DNA from: CAYWXK01 sp964462515
GTDB lineage: Bacteria > Planctomycetota > Phycisphaerae > Sedimentisphaerales > Anaerobacaceae
Direction of reading: 5' to 3'
Length of the DNA: 64,000 bases
NCBI GenBank assembly: GCA_964462515.1
Contig: CAYWXK010000015.1
Location: 19,504 to 83,503 of the forward strand
Positions 53,319 through 62,231 of the stretch are shown here, one piece after another (positions within the stretch are counted from its first letter, which is position 1; each line of letters starts with the position of its first letter). The position numbers and the translations under genes were made by a program. The notes below the pieces were generated by a model. It did no database searches, was not told the origin of the DNA, and worked only from the letters and a program-made list of their open reading frames with translations.

Positions 53319-54074
53319 TTAACCTGTGTTCACCGTAATAATCTTTATATCACGGTCGCGGTCGCGGGCGATGCCAATTACTTTGTCGTTTTTATCGGCA
53401 GCAATACTCTGGCCTCCATAAACTCGGCCTGTCCACGGGCCGTTGGTGATTTGGCCGACCAGGTTCGTGCCGACTGCCGGTGCACCGATTTTGCGGGCTG
53501 TTTTTGTAACCACTCTTTTGAGCTGCTTACCGTGGTCTGGCCAGTCATTTTCCGGGGCAGCATAGCCGTATGGAACAAGCAATAAGTCGGGTTTTAGAGC
53601 TGCCATTCGGTCTAAAATTTTGTCATCGTGCGTGTCGGCACATATAAGGATACCGATTTTGCCGAATCGGGTTTTTTCAATATTAACCTTGCTGCCAGGT
53701 GTATATGGAGGGGTCATCAACTCCGGCATTATGTTTATCTTGCGGTGCTTGAGAAGAATTTTGCCTTTGTCGTCAGTTAATATCACCGAATCATATAATC
53801 TCTTGCCATCCTTTTCTTCCAGCCCTGCGCAAAGATAGACTCTGTATTTTTTAGCAAGTTCGCAAAGATGCGCTGAGTCCTTACCAGGTATTGGATATGC
53901 TCTCTGGTGTGCATCTGGATTTACCCAGCCCAATATCGCTGTCTCAGGCAGACAGACAATTTCTGCTCCGGCTTTCCTGGCCTCACTGATTGCATTCTCG
54001 ATTCGGATAAAGTTCCCGGCACGGTCGCCATCGAGGACGAATATCTGACACATTGCAATCTTTGTTTTACCCAT
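53319..54074 (-). CDS. carbon-nitrogen hydrolase (nitrilase superfamily)
   Basis: A 251-residue protein with the catalytic triad: Glu44 in CLPETAILGW, Lys112 in KHRKINI and Cys145 in LICADTHDD. These enzymes hydrolyse amides or N-carbamoyl compounds; substrate not predictable. No export signal, so cytoplasmic. It follows the amidohydrolase gene by six bases in the same direction (stop at 54081), suggesting coexpression, possibly successive steps of a catabolic path. Confidence 0.88.
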   Translation of the reverse strand: MGKTKIAMCQIFVLDGDRAGNFIRIENAISEARKAGAEIVCLPETAILGWVNPDAHQRAYPIPGKDSAHLCELAKKYRVYLCAGLEEKDGKRLYDSVILTDDKGKILLKHRKINIMPELMTPPYTPGSKVNIEKTRFGKIGILICADTHDDKILDRMAALKPDLLLVPYGYAAPENDWPDHGKQLKRVVTKTARKIGAPAVGTNLVGQITNGPWTGRVYGGQSIAADKNDKVIGIARDRDRDIKIITVNTG

Positions 54075-54080
54075 TTTTTA

Positions 54081-55538
54081 TCAATCCCATTTTACCTTTT
54101 CCAGCAATTTCGTTTTCTCGGTGAGATTGAAAAGCTGCCGGGCATTTCCATTCATTATGGGGTCAATTATTTCTACTGCGTTCTCAAGACTCATCCAACC
54201 CTCTTCTACCAGCTCCGACAGGGCCAGTGCTATACCTCGTCTGGCTATTGCCGAATGACCCAGCACCGGCTCAACAGGGATATAATCTCCCCCGAACGTA
54301 AGGATTTTATTCAAAGGTGCTGTAACGAGAAATTTCTTCAAAAAGTCCTTGGCCGCCACCGGATTCATAATCCACGACCAGCACATATCGATATAGGCGT
54401 TGCTGTAATGCTTGGCAACCGCAATCATTTCCTCATAATATGGGTAACAGATGTGCATAAAAACAAAATTCGTTTCCGGTGACCTCCGGCAAAGCGCCGT
54501 TGCCGAGCCGGGATTGTGAATCAGTCGTTCTAACGGCATGCCGTTCTGCCCCGCATAATATCCTGTGTGCAGCTTAACAGGCAGATTGTGTTCGGTCGCC
54601 TTTTTAACCGCATACCAGAATAAGTGGTCCTCCAGCGTCTTTGCCTCGTCAGGCGAAACGGATTGTTTATCACATTTCTTCCTGAACGCCTCCTCCACCT
54701 TTTCAGCAGGCACCTGTTCGTAATCTATGTCCCTGCCGTAGGCATTTTGTGATTTAACTGCTACCGCGTATTTACCATATTTGTTGAACCACCATTCTAT
54801 AACTTTGTGCCAGTCCGACAGACTCGACACTTTGATACCGGTTGGCTCCCCAAATTCCGCTATTGCCGGCCCGGCAAACATTCCCACGATGCTTATATCC
54901 TGCATCAACAGAGTCGGCATATCTGATTCATTAAAAGGCTTGCTCAAACAGTTCACTTGGCACGATTCAATCTTTGCCAGGTCGCACAGGATATGCCTGT
55001 AAAAACCGGCCTTGCGAATCTTTTCGTATCCTGCTTGTACTTTCTTTACCGTTTTTGCCGAAAGCTCCTCAACATCATAAAGCTCTTTCATTGTGATACT
55101 TACTGCCTGCCCGTATCCGGTATTTTTGACAGCCGGCCAGTAAGGTTCGAGCAAAGACCACTTGTCGGCAGGCTTAACCTTGGATGAGAGAAATCTGTCG
55201 CAAACATCCTGCGGCATACCGGCTACAATCAGGTCGGAATTAAGATAGTGACTCAATAGAATGCTCCAGTCATCGCTCTTTACTCTTGGATGGCTGGCAG
55301 CAAGACGTTCTTTTTCTTCAATCAGGTGTTCGTGAGTGTCGATAAATGACGTTTGAAAAACCTTCTCAAATATCGTCTTTCTGACGTCACTGGAAAAGCC
55401 TGCCTCTTTTCCCATTCGTGTGCTCTCTTTGCCGTCCGAAGTTGTGCCTAAAATTGCAGAAGCCCCAATCGCCCCGATTGCTTTAAGGGTGTGTCTTCTT
55501 GAAAATAAAATCTTGTTCTTCATTTGCTCTGTCTCCAT
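54081..55538 (-). CDS. Tat-exported metal-dependent amidohydrolase family protein
   Basis: A 485-residue protein with N-terminal SRRHTLKAIGAIGASAIL, a twin-arginine-like signal (RR at 14-15). The mature part is an amidohydrolase TIM barrel: FIDTHEHLIEE near 60 (metal His pair), LPVKLHTGYYAG near 322, FVFMHICYPYYEE near 355 and FGGDYIPVEPVLG near 422 with a metal-site Asp. The reaction (hydrolysis, isomerisation or decarboxylation) is not decidable. The shorter start ATG 55523 also keeps the RR motif. Neighbour of tatA-tatC, consistent with Tat dependence. Confidence 0.8.
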   Translation of the reverse strand: METEQMKNKILFSRRHTLKAIGAIGASAILGTTSDGKESTRMGKEAGFSSDVRKTIFEKVFQTSFIDTHEHLIEEKERLAASHPRVKSDDWSILLSHYLNSDLIVAGMPQDVCDRFLSSKVKPADKWSLLEPYWPAVKNTGYGQAVSITMKELYDVEELSAKTVKKVQAGYEKIRKAGFYRHILCDLAKIESCQVNCLSKPFNESDMPTLLMQDISIVGMFAGPAIAEFGEPTGIKVSSLSDWHKVIEWWFNKYGKYAVAVKSQNAYGRDIDYEQVPAEKVEEAFRKKCDKQSVSPDEAKTLEDHLFWYAVKKATEHNLPVKLHTGYYAGQNGMPLERLIHNPGSATALCRRSPETNFVFMHICYPYYEEMIAVAKHYSNAYIDMCWSWIMNPVAAKDFLKKFLVTAPLNKILTFGGDYIPVEPVLGHSAIARRGIALALSELVEEGWMSLENAVEIIDPIMNGNARQLFNLTEKTKLLEKVKWD

Positions 55539-55715
55539 TCAAATATGCCTGAGGTCTTAAATAATGCAATTATTCATTATCAGCCTTGCTATGTCTGTTA
55601 TTGACAAAGATACCTGTAAGACTATAATCCGATTGAAATTTAAGGTCAAATAAACTCTGTTTAGAAAACCGACTTTCTTTTCTAACAGAGTAAATTGCTT
55701 TTACCGGAGCTGGTT

Positions 55716-56750
55716 ATGGATTTGACTTCCAAGTTGGCAAAAAGTTATGAATCTGTCATAAGCATTTTTCTGCTGGCAATTCTTTTTTTTATTGGCCTTG
55801 CGATATTTGTAAAGCAAGCCGATTTTGATATGAGCCGATTCGGAATAACAGCTACGGCTGTTTCGCCTCAGAAGACGGCAGAAAACGGCGCAGAAGAAAA
55901 AATAGATTTTGATTCTTTGACCCCGTCCGGATTCAAAAAGCTCTCGGTGGCCGAAACGTATATTGCTGAAAATCTTTATGAGAAGATTGACGGCAAGGCC
56001 CCACTTTATATTGAATCCGGCTTTTTGAAATTGTTGACGCAGCGATTCGTAAGCGAAAAGGATGAGAGTCAGTGGTTTGAACTCTTTGTTTTTGATATGG
56101 GGGTAATGAAAAACGCATTTTCGGTTTATAGTGTGCAAAAAAGGCCCGATGTTGATGCTTGGCCTGCTATGGAGATTGCATATAAAGCGGGCAACGCCTT
56201 GTATTTTTTAAAGGATAAGTTTTACGTTGAATTGATTGGTTCTGCCGAGTCCGCCGATTTGTTCAAGGCAATGGCAGAGCTGGCAGGAAAGCTGAGCAGT
56301 CAATTATCTGCTGGCGAGCTTTCTCAGATACCAGAGTTAGCTTTATTTCCACCGGATAATATTGTGCAGGGCAGCGCTAAATTATATCTTTCAAACGTCT
56401 TTGGATTTGATGGATTCCGTGACACTTTTGTTTGCCAGTACAGGTTGGGTGAGGAATTTATTACTGCATTCTTGAGCAAGTGCTCAAGCCGACAGGATGC
56501 CCAAACAGTTGCGGGAAGCTATTATAAGTTTTTAATTGAGAATGGTGCCAAGGATAAACCGGCTTCTGAAAAAGGCCTCGCTGCCATCAAAAGCAGGGTC
56601 CTTGATTTCTATAACACCACTGAAATTATCTTTGTAGTTGGGCCGTATGTTGTTGGTATTCACGAGGCTGAAGACCAGCAGTTGGCGGAAAAAATCTCTA
56701 TTCAGCTTATAAATAAATTAAGCGATGCTGTGAAGACAACAAAAGAATGA
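55716..56750 (+). CDS. DUF6599 family protein with N-terminal membrane anchor
   Basis: About 344 residues. A hydrophobic N-terminal helix (VISIFLLAILFFIGLAIFV, about 13-31) anchors a periplasmic domain containing VAETYIAENLYEKIDGKAPL near 87 and WFELFVFDMGVMKNAFSVYS near 130, typical of DUF6599. No catalytic residues are recognised. It is coupled to the DUF362 protein by ATGA; in planctomycetes such pairs are recurrent, suggesting a joint role in envelope redox or heavy-metal handling (inference). ATG 55716 is preferred over TTG 55695 for its GGAG site seven bases upstream. Confidence 0.75.
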   Translation: MDLTSKLAKSYESVISIFLLAILFFIGLAIFVKQADFDMSRFGITATAVSPQKTAENGAEEKIDFDSLTPSGFKKLSVAETYIAENLYEKIDGKAPLYIESGFLKLLTQRFVSEKDESQWFELFVFDMGVMKNAFSVYSVQKRPDVDAWPAMEIAYKAGNALYFLKDKFYVELIGSAESADLFKAMAELAGKLSSQLSAGELSQIPELALFPPDNIVQGSAKLYLSNVFGFDGFRDTFVCQYRLGEEFITAFLSKCSSRQDAQTVAGSYYKFLIENGAKDKPASEKGLAAIKSRVLDFYNTTEIIFVVGPYVVGIHEAEDQQLAEKISIQLINKLSDAVKTTKE

Positions 56751-57742
56751 CCGAGCAAGCTGACAGAAAAATTGGGCGAAGGCAGTTTCTGGGCCGTGCA
56801 GCAAAGGCGGGGATTTCGATTGCGGCTGCCGGTGTAATCTCGGCGAAACTTTACGATAGTGAAGGGCCGAAAGCGGCCGTTGAAACTGAATCGCTCGTAA
56901 CTTTGCCGGATTTTTCAATGCCGGCTAAAGACGGCCAGACAATATCCATCGTCAAAGGCTCAGACAGGAAAGCAACTGTCAACAAGGCGATAGAATTGCT
57001 GGGCGGCATAGAAAGATTTGTAGCAAAAGGTGAGGTTGTTACGATAAAACCAAATGTTGCATTTGCTTCGCCGCCGCTGCTTGGCGCTACAGTTCATCCA
57101 GAATTGGTGGCTGAAGTGGTGCGGCTGTGCTACAAGGCTGGTGCCAAGCAGGTCATTGTTACCGACAATCCAATCAACGACCCGATGAGCTGTTTTACTT
57201 TAAGCGGTATTGGCAGGGCGGCAGGGGACAGCGGCGCTAAAGTCATCCTTCCGAGGCCCGAGCTTTTCAGGCATACTACTCTGGCGGGCGGCAAACTTAT
57301 TGTCGATTGGCCTATTTTCTATGAGCCATTTGCGAAAGCAGATAAATTGATTGGTATTGCGCCGGTTAAGCACCATCACAGAAGCGGCGCTTCGATGACG
57401 ATGAAAAACTGGTATGGTCTTTTGGGCGGGCGGCGTAATGTGTTCCATCAGGACATCAACACTATTATCGCTGAGCTGGCCCTAATGGTAAGGCCGACGC
57501 TGGTGATATTGGATGGCACGGAAGTGATGGTAACAAACGGCCCGACCGGCGGTTCTGTCTCGGATTTAAGACGGGCTGATACCTTGATTGCGAGCACTGA
57601 TTGCGTGGCGGCCGATTCCTTCGGATGCACACTTCTGGGTCTGAAGCCCTCAGATTTACCTTACCTTGCCAAGGCCGAAAAAGCCGGGGCCGGCACCACT
57701 GATTATCAATCGCTAAAGCCGGTATTCGCGACTGTAAGCTGA
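56747..57742 (+). CDS. Tat-exported DUF362 domain protein
   Basis: A 331-residue protein: GRRQFLGRAAKAGISIAAAG (10-29) is a twin-arginine signal. The DUF362 domain follows, with IKPNVAFASPPLLGATVHPEL near 99, VTDNPINDP near 140, PVKHHHRSGASMTMKNWYGLLGG near 206 and ADSFGCTLLG near 284. The usual C-terminal ferredoxin domain of some DUF362 proteins is missing. Function unknown; probably an iron-sulfur assembly or redox protein in the periplasm. Overlaps the DUF6599 gene. Confidence 0.82.
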   Translation: MTEQADRKIGRRQFLGRAAKAGISIAAAGVISAKLYDSEGPKAAVETESLVTLPDFSMPAKDGQTISIVKGSDRKATVNKAIELLGGIERFVAKGEVVTIKPNVAFASPPLLGATVHPELVAEVVRLCYKAGAKQVIVTDNPINDPMSCFTLSGIGRAAGDSGAKVILPRPELFRHTTLAGGKLIVDWPIFYEPFAKADKLIGIAPVKHHHRSGASMTMKNWYGLLGGRRNVFHQDINTIIAELALMVRPTLVILDGTEVMVTNGPTGGSVSDLRRADTLIASTDCVAADSFGCTLLGLKPSDLPYLAKAEKAGAGTTDYQSLKPVFATVS

Positions 57743-57757
57743 AAGATTCAGACTTAC

Positions 57758-59095
57758 TTAATCCTGAATTTTTATTTTCCCAAGATTATACCAACCGTCT
57801 GGCTGTTTTCCTGCTATAGCAAGCTGAACCATCGGCTTATCGCTGAACATATCTAAAATAGCGATTTGTAAGTCATACTCTCCTTTGGGCATATCGGATG
57901 GGATAGTAACGGCATTATCATAAAGAATGTCTCTTGGCAGCCAAGTTCTTATATCGGCATCTGTAAATAAAATTTCGGTTCTCTTTTCGCTTTTGAGACG
58001 AAGTGCCAGCGGCATCTTCCTGTAGCAGGGAGCAACGCCTTTATTCTCCCACCACGATGTGAACGATAGTTTATCGCCCGGTTTTACGAATTCAGGATAC
58101 GTAAATTTCCGCAGCACAAAGCGATACCCCATCTTTTTTAGCCATCGGTTGACTTGCGGCCACCACTGCTCGGGAACAGGTGACGATTTGGCATTTAAGA
58201 CAGAGATGTGCCACTTGAGCGATTGCTCGATTATATAATCCAGGTCCCACTCCTTATCTTTCCAATGCTGCATCACCCAGCATACTTCAAAGACAACCGG
58301 CGCTTTTTTCCAGGCATCCTCAATAATGCCCTTGGCGATCGCCTGCGGATAAAAATCGTTCATATGGCACCAGCTCGGGCTAAAACCGCCCATATCGCCA
58401 AGACAATCGGCCCTGAAGCCCGCTCCGTTTGAAACAGCATATCGCAGTCCTTCAGCGTCTCCGATTAACATCACCAGTGGCGTATGCTTAAAGGCCTGTA
58501 AATACATATCAATAATCTTTTTCTTAACTTCAAACGAAGGCATATTCATTTTCACACTGGAGACGTGCCATTCCCCCCAGTGGCCTAATGAACCGATATC
58601 CACGTGGTCTAAATTCGGATGTCCATCGTAGCGTTTCCCAAGCTCTGCTACAAGCCGGCCCATATATTCAAGATAGATAGGGTCAGAATAATCCGGCATC
58701 CAGCTTTTGCCATCGTAGTATGTTACCCCTTTACAGCCGAGCTTGCGCACCCAATCAGGGGTTTTAGGTGTTCCATTAGCCGGCATCACCCTGAGCGCAA
58801 AATCCTGCCCGCGCTCTTTTGCTGTTGCCATTTCCTGGTCGATAATATGCCATTGGTAATTGCCCTGCTTTGGTTCTAACTCATCCCAGTAATATCTAAA
58901 ATAAGCAATCGAACAACGCGGATAATTTTTGTTTTTCTCGTCTCCATTGAAGCTGTGAAACGTCGTCCAGCCCATCCCGGGATTGGTCAGAACATCATTA
59001 ATTTCCTGTGGCCTGACGGTAATCTTGTCCTGCCCAAAGGCCGAGACGCCCAGTATCGTTACTAAGATGACCGTAACTAAATTTAGATTACGCAT
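57758..59095 (-). CDS. secreted DUF4832-like glycosidase-fold protein
   Basis: A 445-residue exported protein (signal peptide ending VSAFGQ). TNPGMGWTTFHSF near 37, CSIAYFRYYWDELEPKQGNYQ near 60 and VDIGSLGHWGEWH near 165 are the DUF4832/DUF4874-type TIM-barrel features; a beta-sandwich follows from about 335 (FTSWWENKGVAPCYRKMPLA). The Glu in GHWGEWH aligns with a glycosidase acid/base. Distant kin of GH42-like enzymes; substrate unknown. It is transcribed against the flanking genes and may be autonomous. Confidence 0.78.
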   Translation of the reverse strand: MRNLNLVTVILVTILGVSAFGQDKITVRPQEINDVLTNPGMGWTTFHSFNGDEKNKNYPRCSIAYFRYYWDELEPKQGNYQWHIIDQEMATAKERGQDFALRVMPANGTPKTPDWVRKLGCKGVTYYDGKSWMPDYSDPIYLEYMGRLVAELGKRYDGHPNLDHVDIGSLGHWGEWHVSSVKMNMPSFEVKKKIIDMYLQAFKHTPLVMLIGDAEGLRYAVSNGAGFRADCLGDMGGFSPSWCHMNDFYPQAIAKGIIEDAWKKAPVVFEVCWVMQHWKDKEWDLDYIIEQSLKWHISVLNAKSSPVPEQWWPQVNRWLKKMGYRFVLRKFTYPEFVKPGDKLSFTSWWENKGVAPCYRKMPLALRLKSEKRTEILFTDADIRTWLPRDILYDNAVTIPSDMPKGEYDLQIAILDMFSDKPMVQLAIAGKQPDGWYNLGKIKIQD

Positions 59096-59203
59096 TGCTA
59101 ACTCCCATAAATTTCATTTGAAACCCATATCTGTATTCATTATATTACATCGTCCGGAGAATTTATAGAGACTCGGGTTTCTTTTTTTTGAATCTCTTAT
59201 TTT

Positions 59204-60949
59204 ATGAAAATTGTAACAGCCAGAAGAATAACTCAAACCTTCTTTTTCTCGATGTTTGTGTGGTTCTGCATTGTCACTACCGTTGGCGACAGGCTGTGGC
59301 AGTTGCGGGGTTGGCCGGTTAATTTATTTTTGTGGCTCGACCCGCTGGCGGCAATCGGGACAGCATTGACTACGCATACACTCTATCGGCCTCTTCTATG
59401 GGCGATAGTTACAATTATATTGACGATAATATTAGGACGTTTTTTCTGCGGCTGGGTTTGTCCCTTTGGTGCGATGCATCACTTTGTGGGCTTTTTAGGT
59501 AATCGAAAAAAGTCTCTTTCACAAAAAGTCCAGTTGAATAAATACCGAAAGGCTCAGTGCATAAAATACATCATTCTCATACTGTTTCTGGCAATGGCTG
59601 CCTTTCCTTCAGTTGATGCTGCCTTGCAGACAGGGTTACTTGACCCGATACCGTTGGTTACACGGTCTTTTAATCTACTGTTGTTACCTATTTTGGATAG
59701 GAGCGCTGGTTTTGTTTCGGCTACGCTGCGATTCTACGAGGGCGCCTGGCTGCTACTGGCGATATTTTTAGCGGCGGTTTTGCTCAATTTAGTTATTCCC
59801 AGATTTTACTGTAGATTTATCTGCCCGCTCGGTGCATTATTCGGCATCATCGGAAGATTTGCTATCTGGCGAATCGGCAAGACGCAAAAGGAGTGCATCG
59901 ATTGCAAGTTGTGCGAACATTCCTGTGAAGGCGGCTGTGAGCCGGCAGGCAAGATAAGGATAAGCGAGTGTGTCCTTTGTTTTAACTGTCGTGAGGACTG
60001 TAAGCACCGGCTTATCGGATACCAGACCAGACCTTCATTAGCAGGCGAAATAACAAATCCTGATATTTCTCGAAGGGGTTTTGTGCTTTCGCTTGCGGGC
60101 GGCATCTTTGCGGTGCCGGCAATTAGGTTGAGCAACAGTTTAGGTTCTAACTGGTATCATAAAATTATCCGCCCACCGGGAGCTCTGGCAGAGGAAGAAT
60201 TTCTTAAAAGATGTGTCAAATGCGGCCAATGTATGCGGGTCTGTCCTACGAATGTTATCCAGCCTGCCGGTTTGGAAGGAGGGCTGGAAAATTTCTTGAC
60301 GCCGGTGCTAAATAACAGAATTGGCTCAAGCGGCTGTCAATTAAATTGCGTGGCGTGCGGCCAGGTCTGTCCGACCTCTGCTATCAGGCCGATTACGCTT
60401 TCGGAAAAGCTGGGGACAGAAAACTTTGCACAGGTTGGGCCAATCAGGATAGGAACTGCGTTTGTTGACCAGGGCAGGTGCTTGCCGTGGGCAATGGACA
60501 AGCCCTGCATCGTGTGCGAAGAGAATTGCCCTGTAAGTCCCAAGGCGATTTATACGCAAGAGGTCTTCAATACAGTTCGAGGCGGTGCCTTGACAATAAA
60601 AAATGTTAGAGAAAACGTGATAGAGACGGTTGAGGAGTCTCTTATTTCTGGTAAATTTGCCACCGGAGACTATTTTTGTGCTGTTGAAGGCAGCCAGCGT
60701 AGCAAAATCATAGCAAACACCGAAAACTCGATAGAAATTTTACCTGATGAGAAATTTGAAAAAGTCCCCGCTACAGGTGGTAAAATCGAGGTTCAAGTGC
60801 GTTTGCAGCGACCCTATATTGATATTGAAAAATGTATTGGCTGCGGAGTTTGCGAACACGAATGCCCTGTAAGCGGTATGAAAGCTATCAGAGTCTGGGC
60901 AGTTGGTGAAACCAGAAGCAGCGACCGAAGTTTGTTACTTAAACGATAG
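59204..60949 (+). CDS. NapH-NapG-like membrane iron-sulfur fusion protein
   Basis: A 581-residue fusion. Residues 1-220 are NapH-like: four to five helices and two Cys motifs in loops, C82GWVC86P and CRFICP near 206. Then ferredoxin-like C-rich segments (CIDCKLCEHSC near 230; CVLCFNC near 258). An internal twin-arginine motif, SRRGFVLSLAGG (289-300), is followed by a hydrophobic segment and NapG-like periplasmic clusters: CVKCGQCMRVCP near 340, CVACGQVCP near 385, CIVCEENCP near 435 and CIGCGVCEHECP near 547. It should draw quinol electrons to the periplasm. Immediately precedes two Tat aldo/keto reductases. Confidence 0.85.
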   Translation: MKIVTARRITQTFFFSMFVWFCIVTTVGDRLWQLRGWPVNLFLWLDPLAAIGTALTTHTLYRPLLWAIVTIILTIILGRFFCGWVCPFGAMHHFVGFLGNRKKSLSQKVQLNKYRKAQCIKYIILILFLAMAAFPSVDAALQTGLLDPIPLVTRSFNLLLLPILDRSAGFVSATLRFYEGAWLLLAIFLAAVLLNLVIPRFYCRFICPLGALFGIIGRFAIWRIGKTQKECIDCKLCEHSCEGGCEPAGKIRISECVLCFNCREDCKHRLIGYQTRPSLAGEITNPDISRRGFVLSLAGGIFAVPAIRLSNSLGSNWYHKIIRPPGALAEEEFLKRCVKCGQCMRVCPTNVIQPAGLEGGLENFLTPVLNNRIGSSGCQLNCVACGQVCPTSAIRPITLSEKLGTENFAQVGPIRIGTAFVDQGRCLPWAMDKPCIVCEENCPVSPKAIYTQEVFNTVRGGALTIKNVRENVIETVEESLISGKFATGDYFCAVEGSQRSKIIANTENSIEILPDEKFEKVPATGGKIEVQVRLQRPYIDIEKCIGCGVCEHECPVSGMKAIRVWAVGETRSSDRSLLLKR

Positions 60950-60965
60950 GGTGAATTAAAATAAT

Positions 60966-62189
60966 ATGGATAGAAGGAATTTTTTGAAGACGATAGAGGC
61001 AGCCGGATTGGGCTTAGTTCTTACGGGATGCAAGGTTAAAGAAGAAAAGGAACCAAATGCTGCCGAGCCTAACGTTGTTGCAGAAACACAGGAGTTCAAA
61101 TATCAGCCCGTGCCGAAACGCAAGCTGGGCAAGACCGGCGTGGAAGTTCCTGTCCTGTCGCTGGGGACAAACCACCTTGATAGCCAGATTGTGTTGGCGA
61201 ACAGTCTGAAGTGGGGCGTTAACTTTTGGGATACTGCACCTGTATATTTGGAGGGAAATAGCGAGCTTGCCATAGGTGCTTTTCTTGCAAAAAATCCGGA
61301 TGTCCGTAAAGCACTGTTCCTCGTTACAAAGGCATCTCGCGCGACAAAAATAGCAGAAAAAGAGGAGCGACTCCAGAGCTCTCTGAAAAGGTTGAATACT
61401 GCATATATTGATTTATATCCTGGTGTCCACCAGTGTTCTGACCCTGCACAATTAACGGATGAGGTAAAGCAGTGGGCGCAGGATGCAAAAAAACGAGGGC
61501 TAATTCGGTTTTTTGGTGTGACTACTCACCAGAATATGGACCAGGTTCTCACTGCGGCAGCCAGGGTCGATTGGATTGATGCGGTAATGACGGTTTACAA
61601 TTTCCGACTGGTGCAGGACCCTAAAATGCAGGCAGCGATTGATGCGTGCCATAAGGCGGGGATTGGTATTGTTGCTATAAAAACTCAGGGCCTCGGCCAA
61701 AACGTTGAGACCGAGAAGGATAAAGAGATGGTCAGCCATTTTGTCGAGAAGGGCTTTACCATAGGGCAGGCAAAAATAAAACTTGTGCTGCAGGATGAAA
61801 GGATAAGCAGCGCTTGTGTCGGGATGAATTCTGTTGGTATATTAGTTTCAAATGTTGCGGCGGTGCTGGATAAAACAAAACTCACTGATGCGGATGTTGC
61901 GGCCTTTGGAAAATATGCGCGGGCGACCTGCAGCCAATACTGTGCCGGCTGTGGGTATATCTGCGACTCGGCTTTACCAGGTACGCCTTATGTCAGTGAC
62001 ATTATGCGGTATTTGATGTATTATAATGCGTATGGGCAAAAAGAAAAGGCAAGGGAGCTTTTTGCAGAGATACCCGGCAGCATCCGGAGAAAGCTATCGA
62101 GCATTGATTATAGCGTTGCAGATGCTCGCTGTCCTCAGCATTTACCAATTGGCAAATTGGTTGCCGAGGCGGTTGAGAAATTAGCGTAA
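60966..62189 (+). CDS. Tat-exported aldo/keto reductase lipoprotein with C-terminal cysteine cluster
   Basis: A 407-residue protein: RRNFLK at 3-8 and lipobox LTGC with Cys22 indicate a Tat lipoprotein. The AKR barrel (about 53-290) retains the tetrad: Asp in WDTAPVY, Tyr of the same motif, Lys in LVTKAS, and His in GVHQ. The C-terminal domain has C322-x3-C326-x2-C329-x3-C333, resembling the 4Fe-4S motif of COG1453-type AKRs. Likely a periplasmic oxidoreductase fed by the NapHG-like protein rather than by NADPH (inference). Starts 16 bases after the fusion gene. Confidence 0.83.
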   Translation: MDRRNFLKTIEAAGLGLVLTGCKVKEEKEPNAAEPNVVAETQEFKYQPVPKRKLGKTGVEVPVLSLGTNHLDSQIVLANSLKWGVNFWDTAPVYLEGNSELAIGAFLAKNPDVRKALFLVTKASRATKIAEKEERLQSSLKRLNTAYIDLYPGVHQCSDPAQLTDEVKQWAQDAKKRGLIRFFGVTTHQNMDQVLTAAARVDWIDAVMTVYNFRLVQDPKMQAAIDACHKAGIGIVAIKTQGLGQNVETEKDKEMVSHFVEKGFTIGQAKIKLVLQDERISSACVGMNSVGILVSNVAAVLDKTKLTDADVAAFGKYARATCSQYCAGCGYICDSALPGTPYVSDIMRYLMYYNAYGQKEKARELFAEIPGSIRRKLSSIDYSVADARCPQHLPIGKLVAEAVEKLA

Positions 62190-62231
62190 AAAATATTGAG
62201 AAGGCGTAACAAATTTATGGAGCGAAATCCT

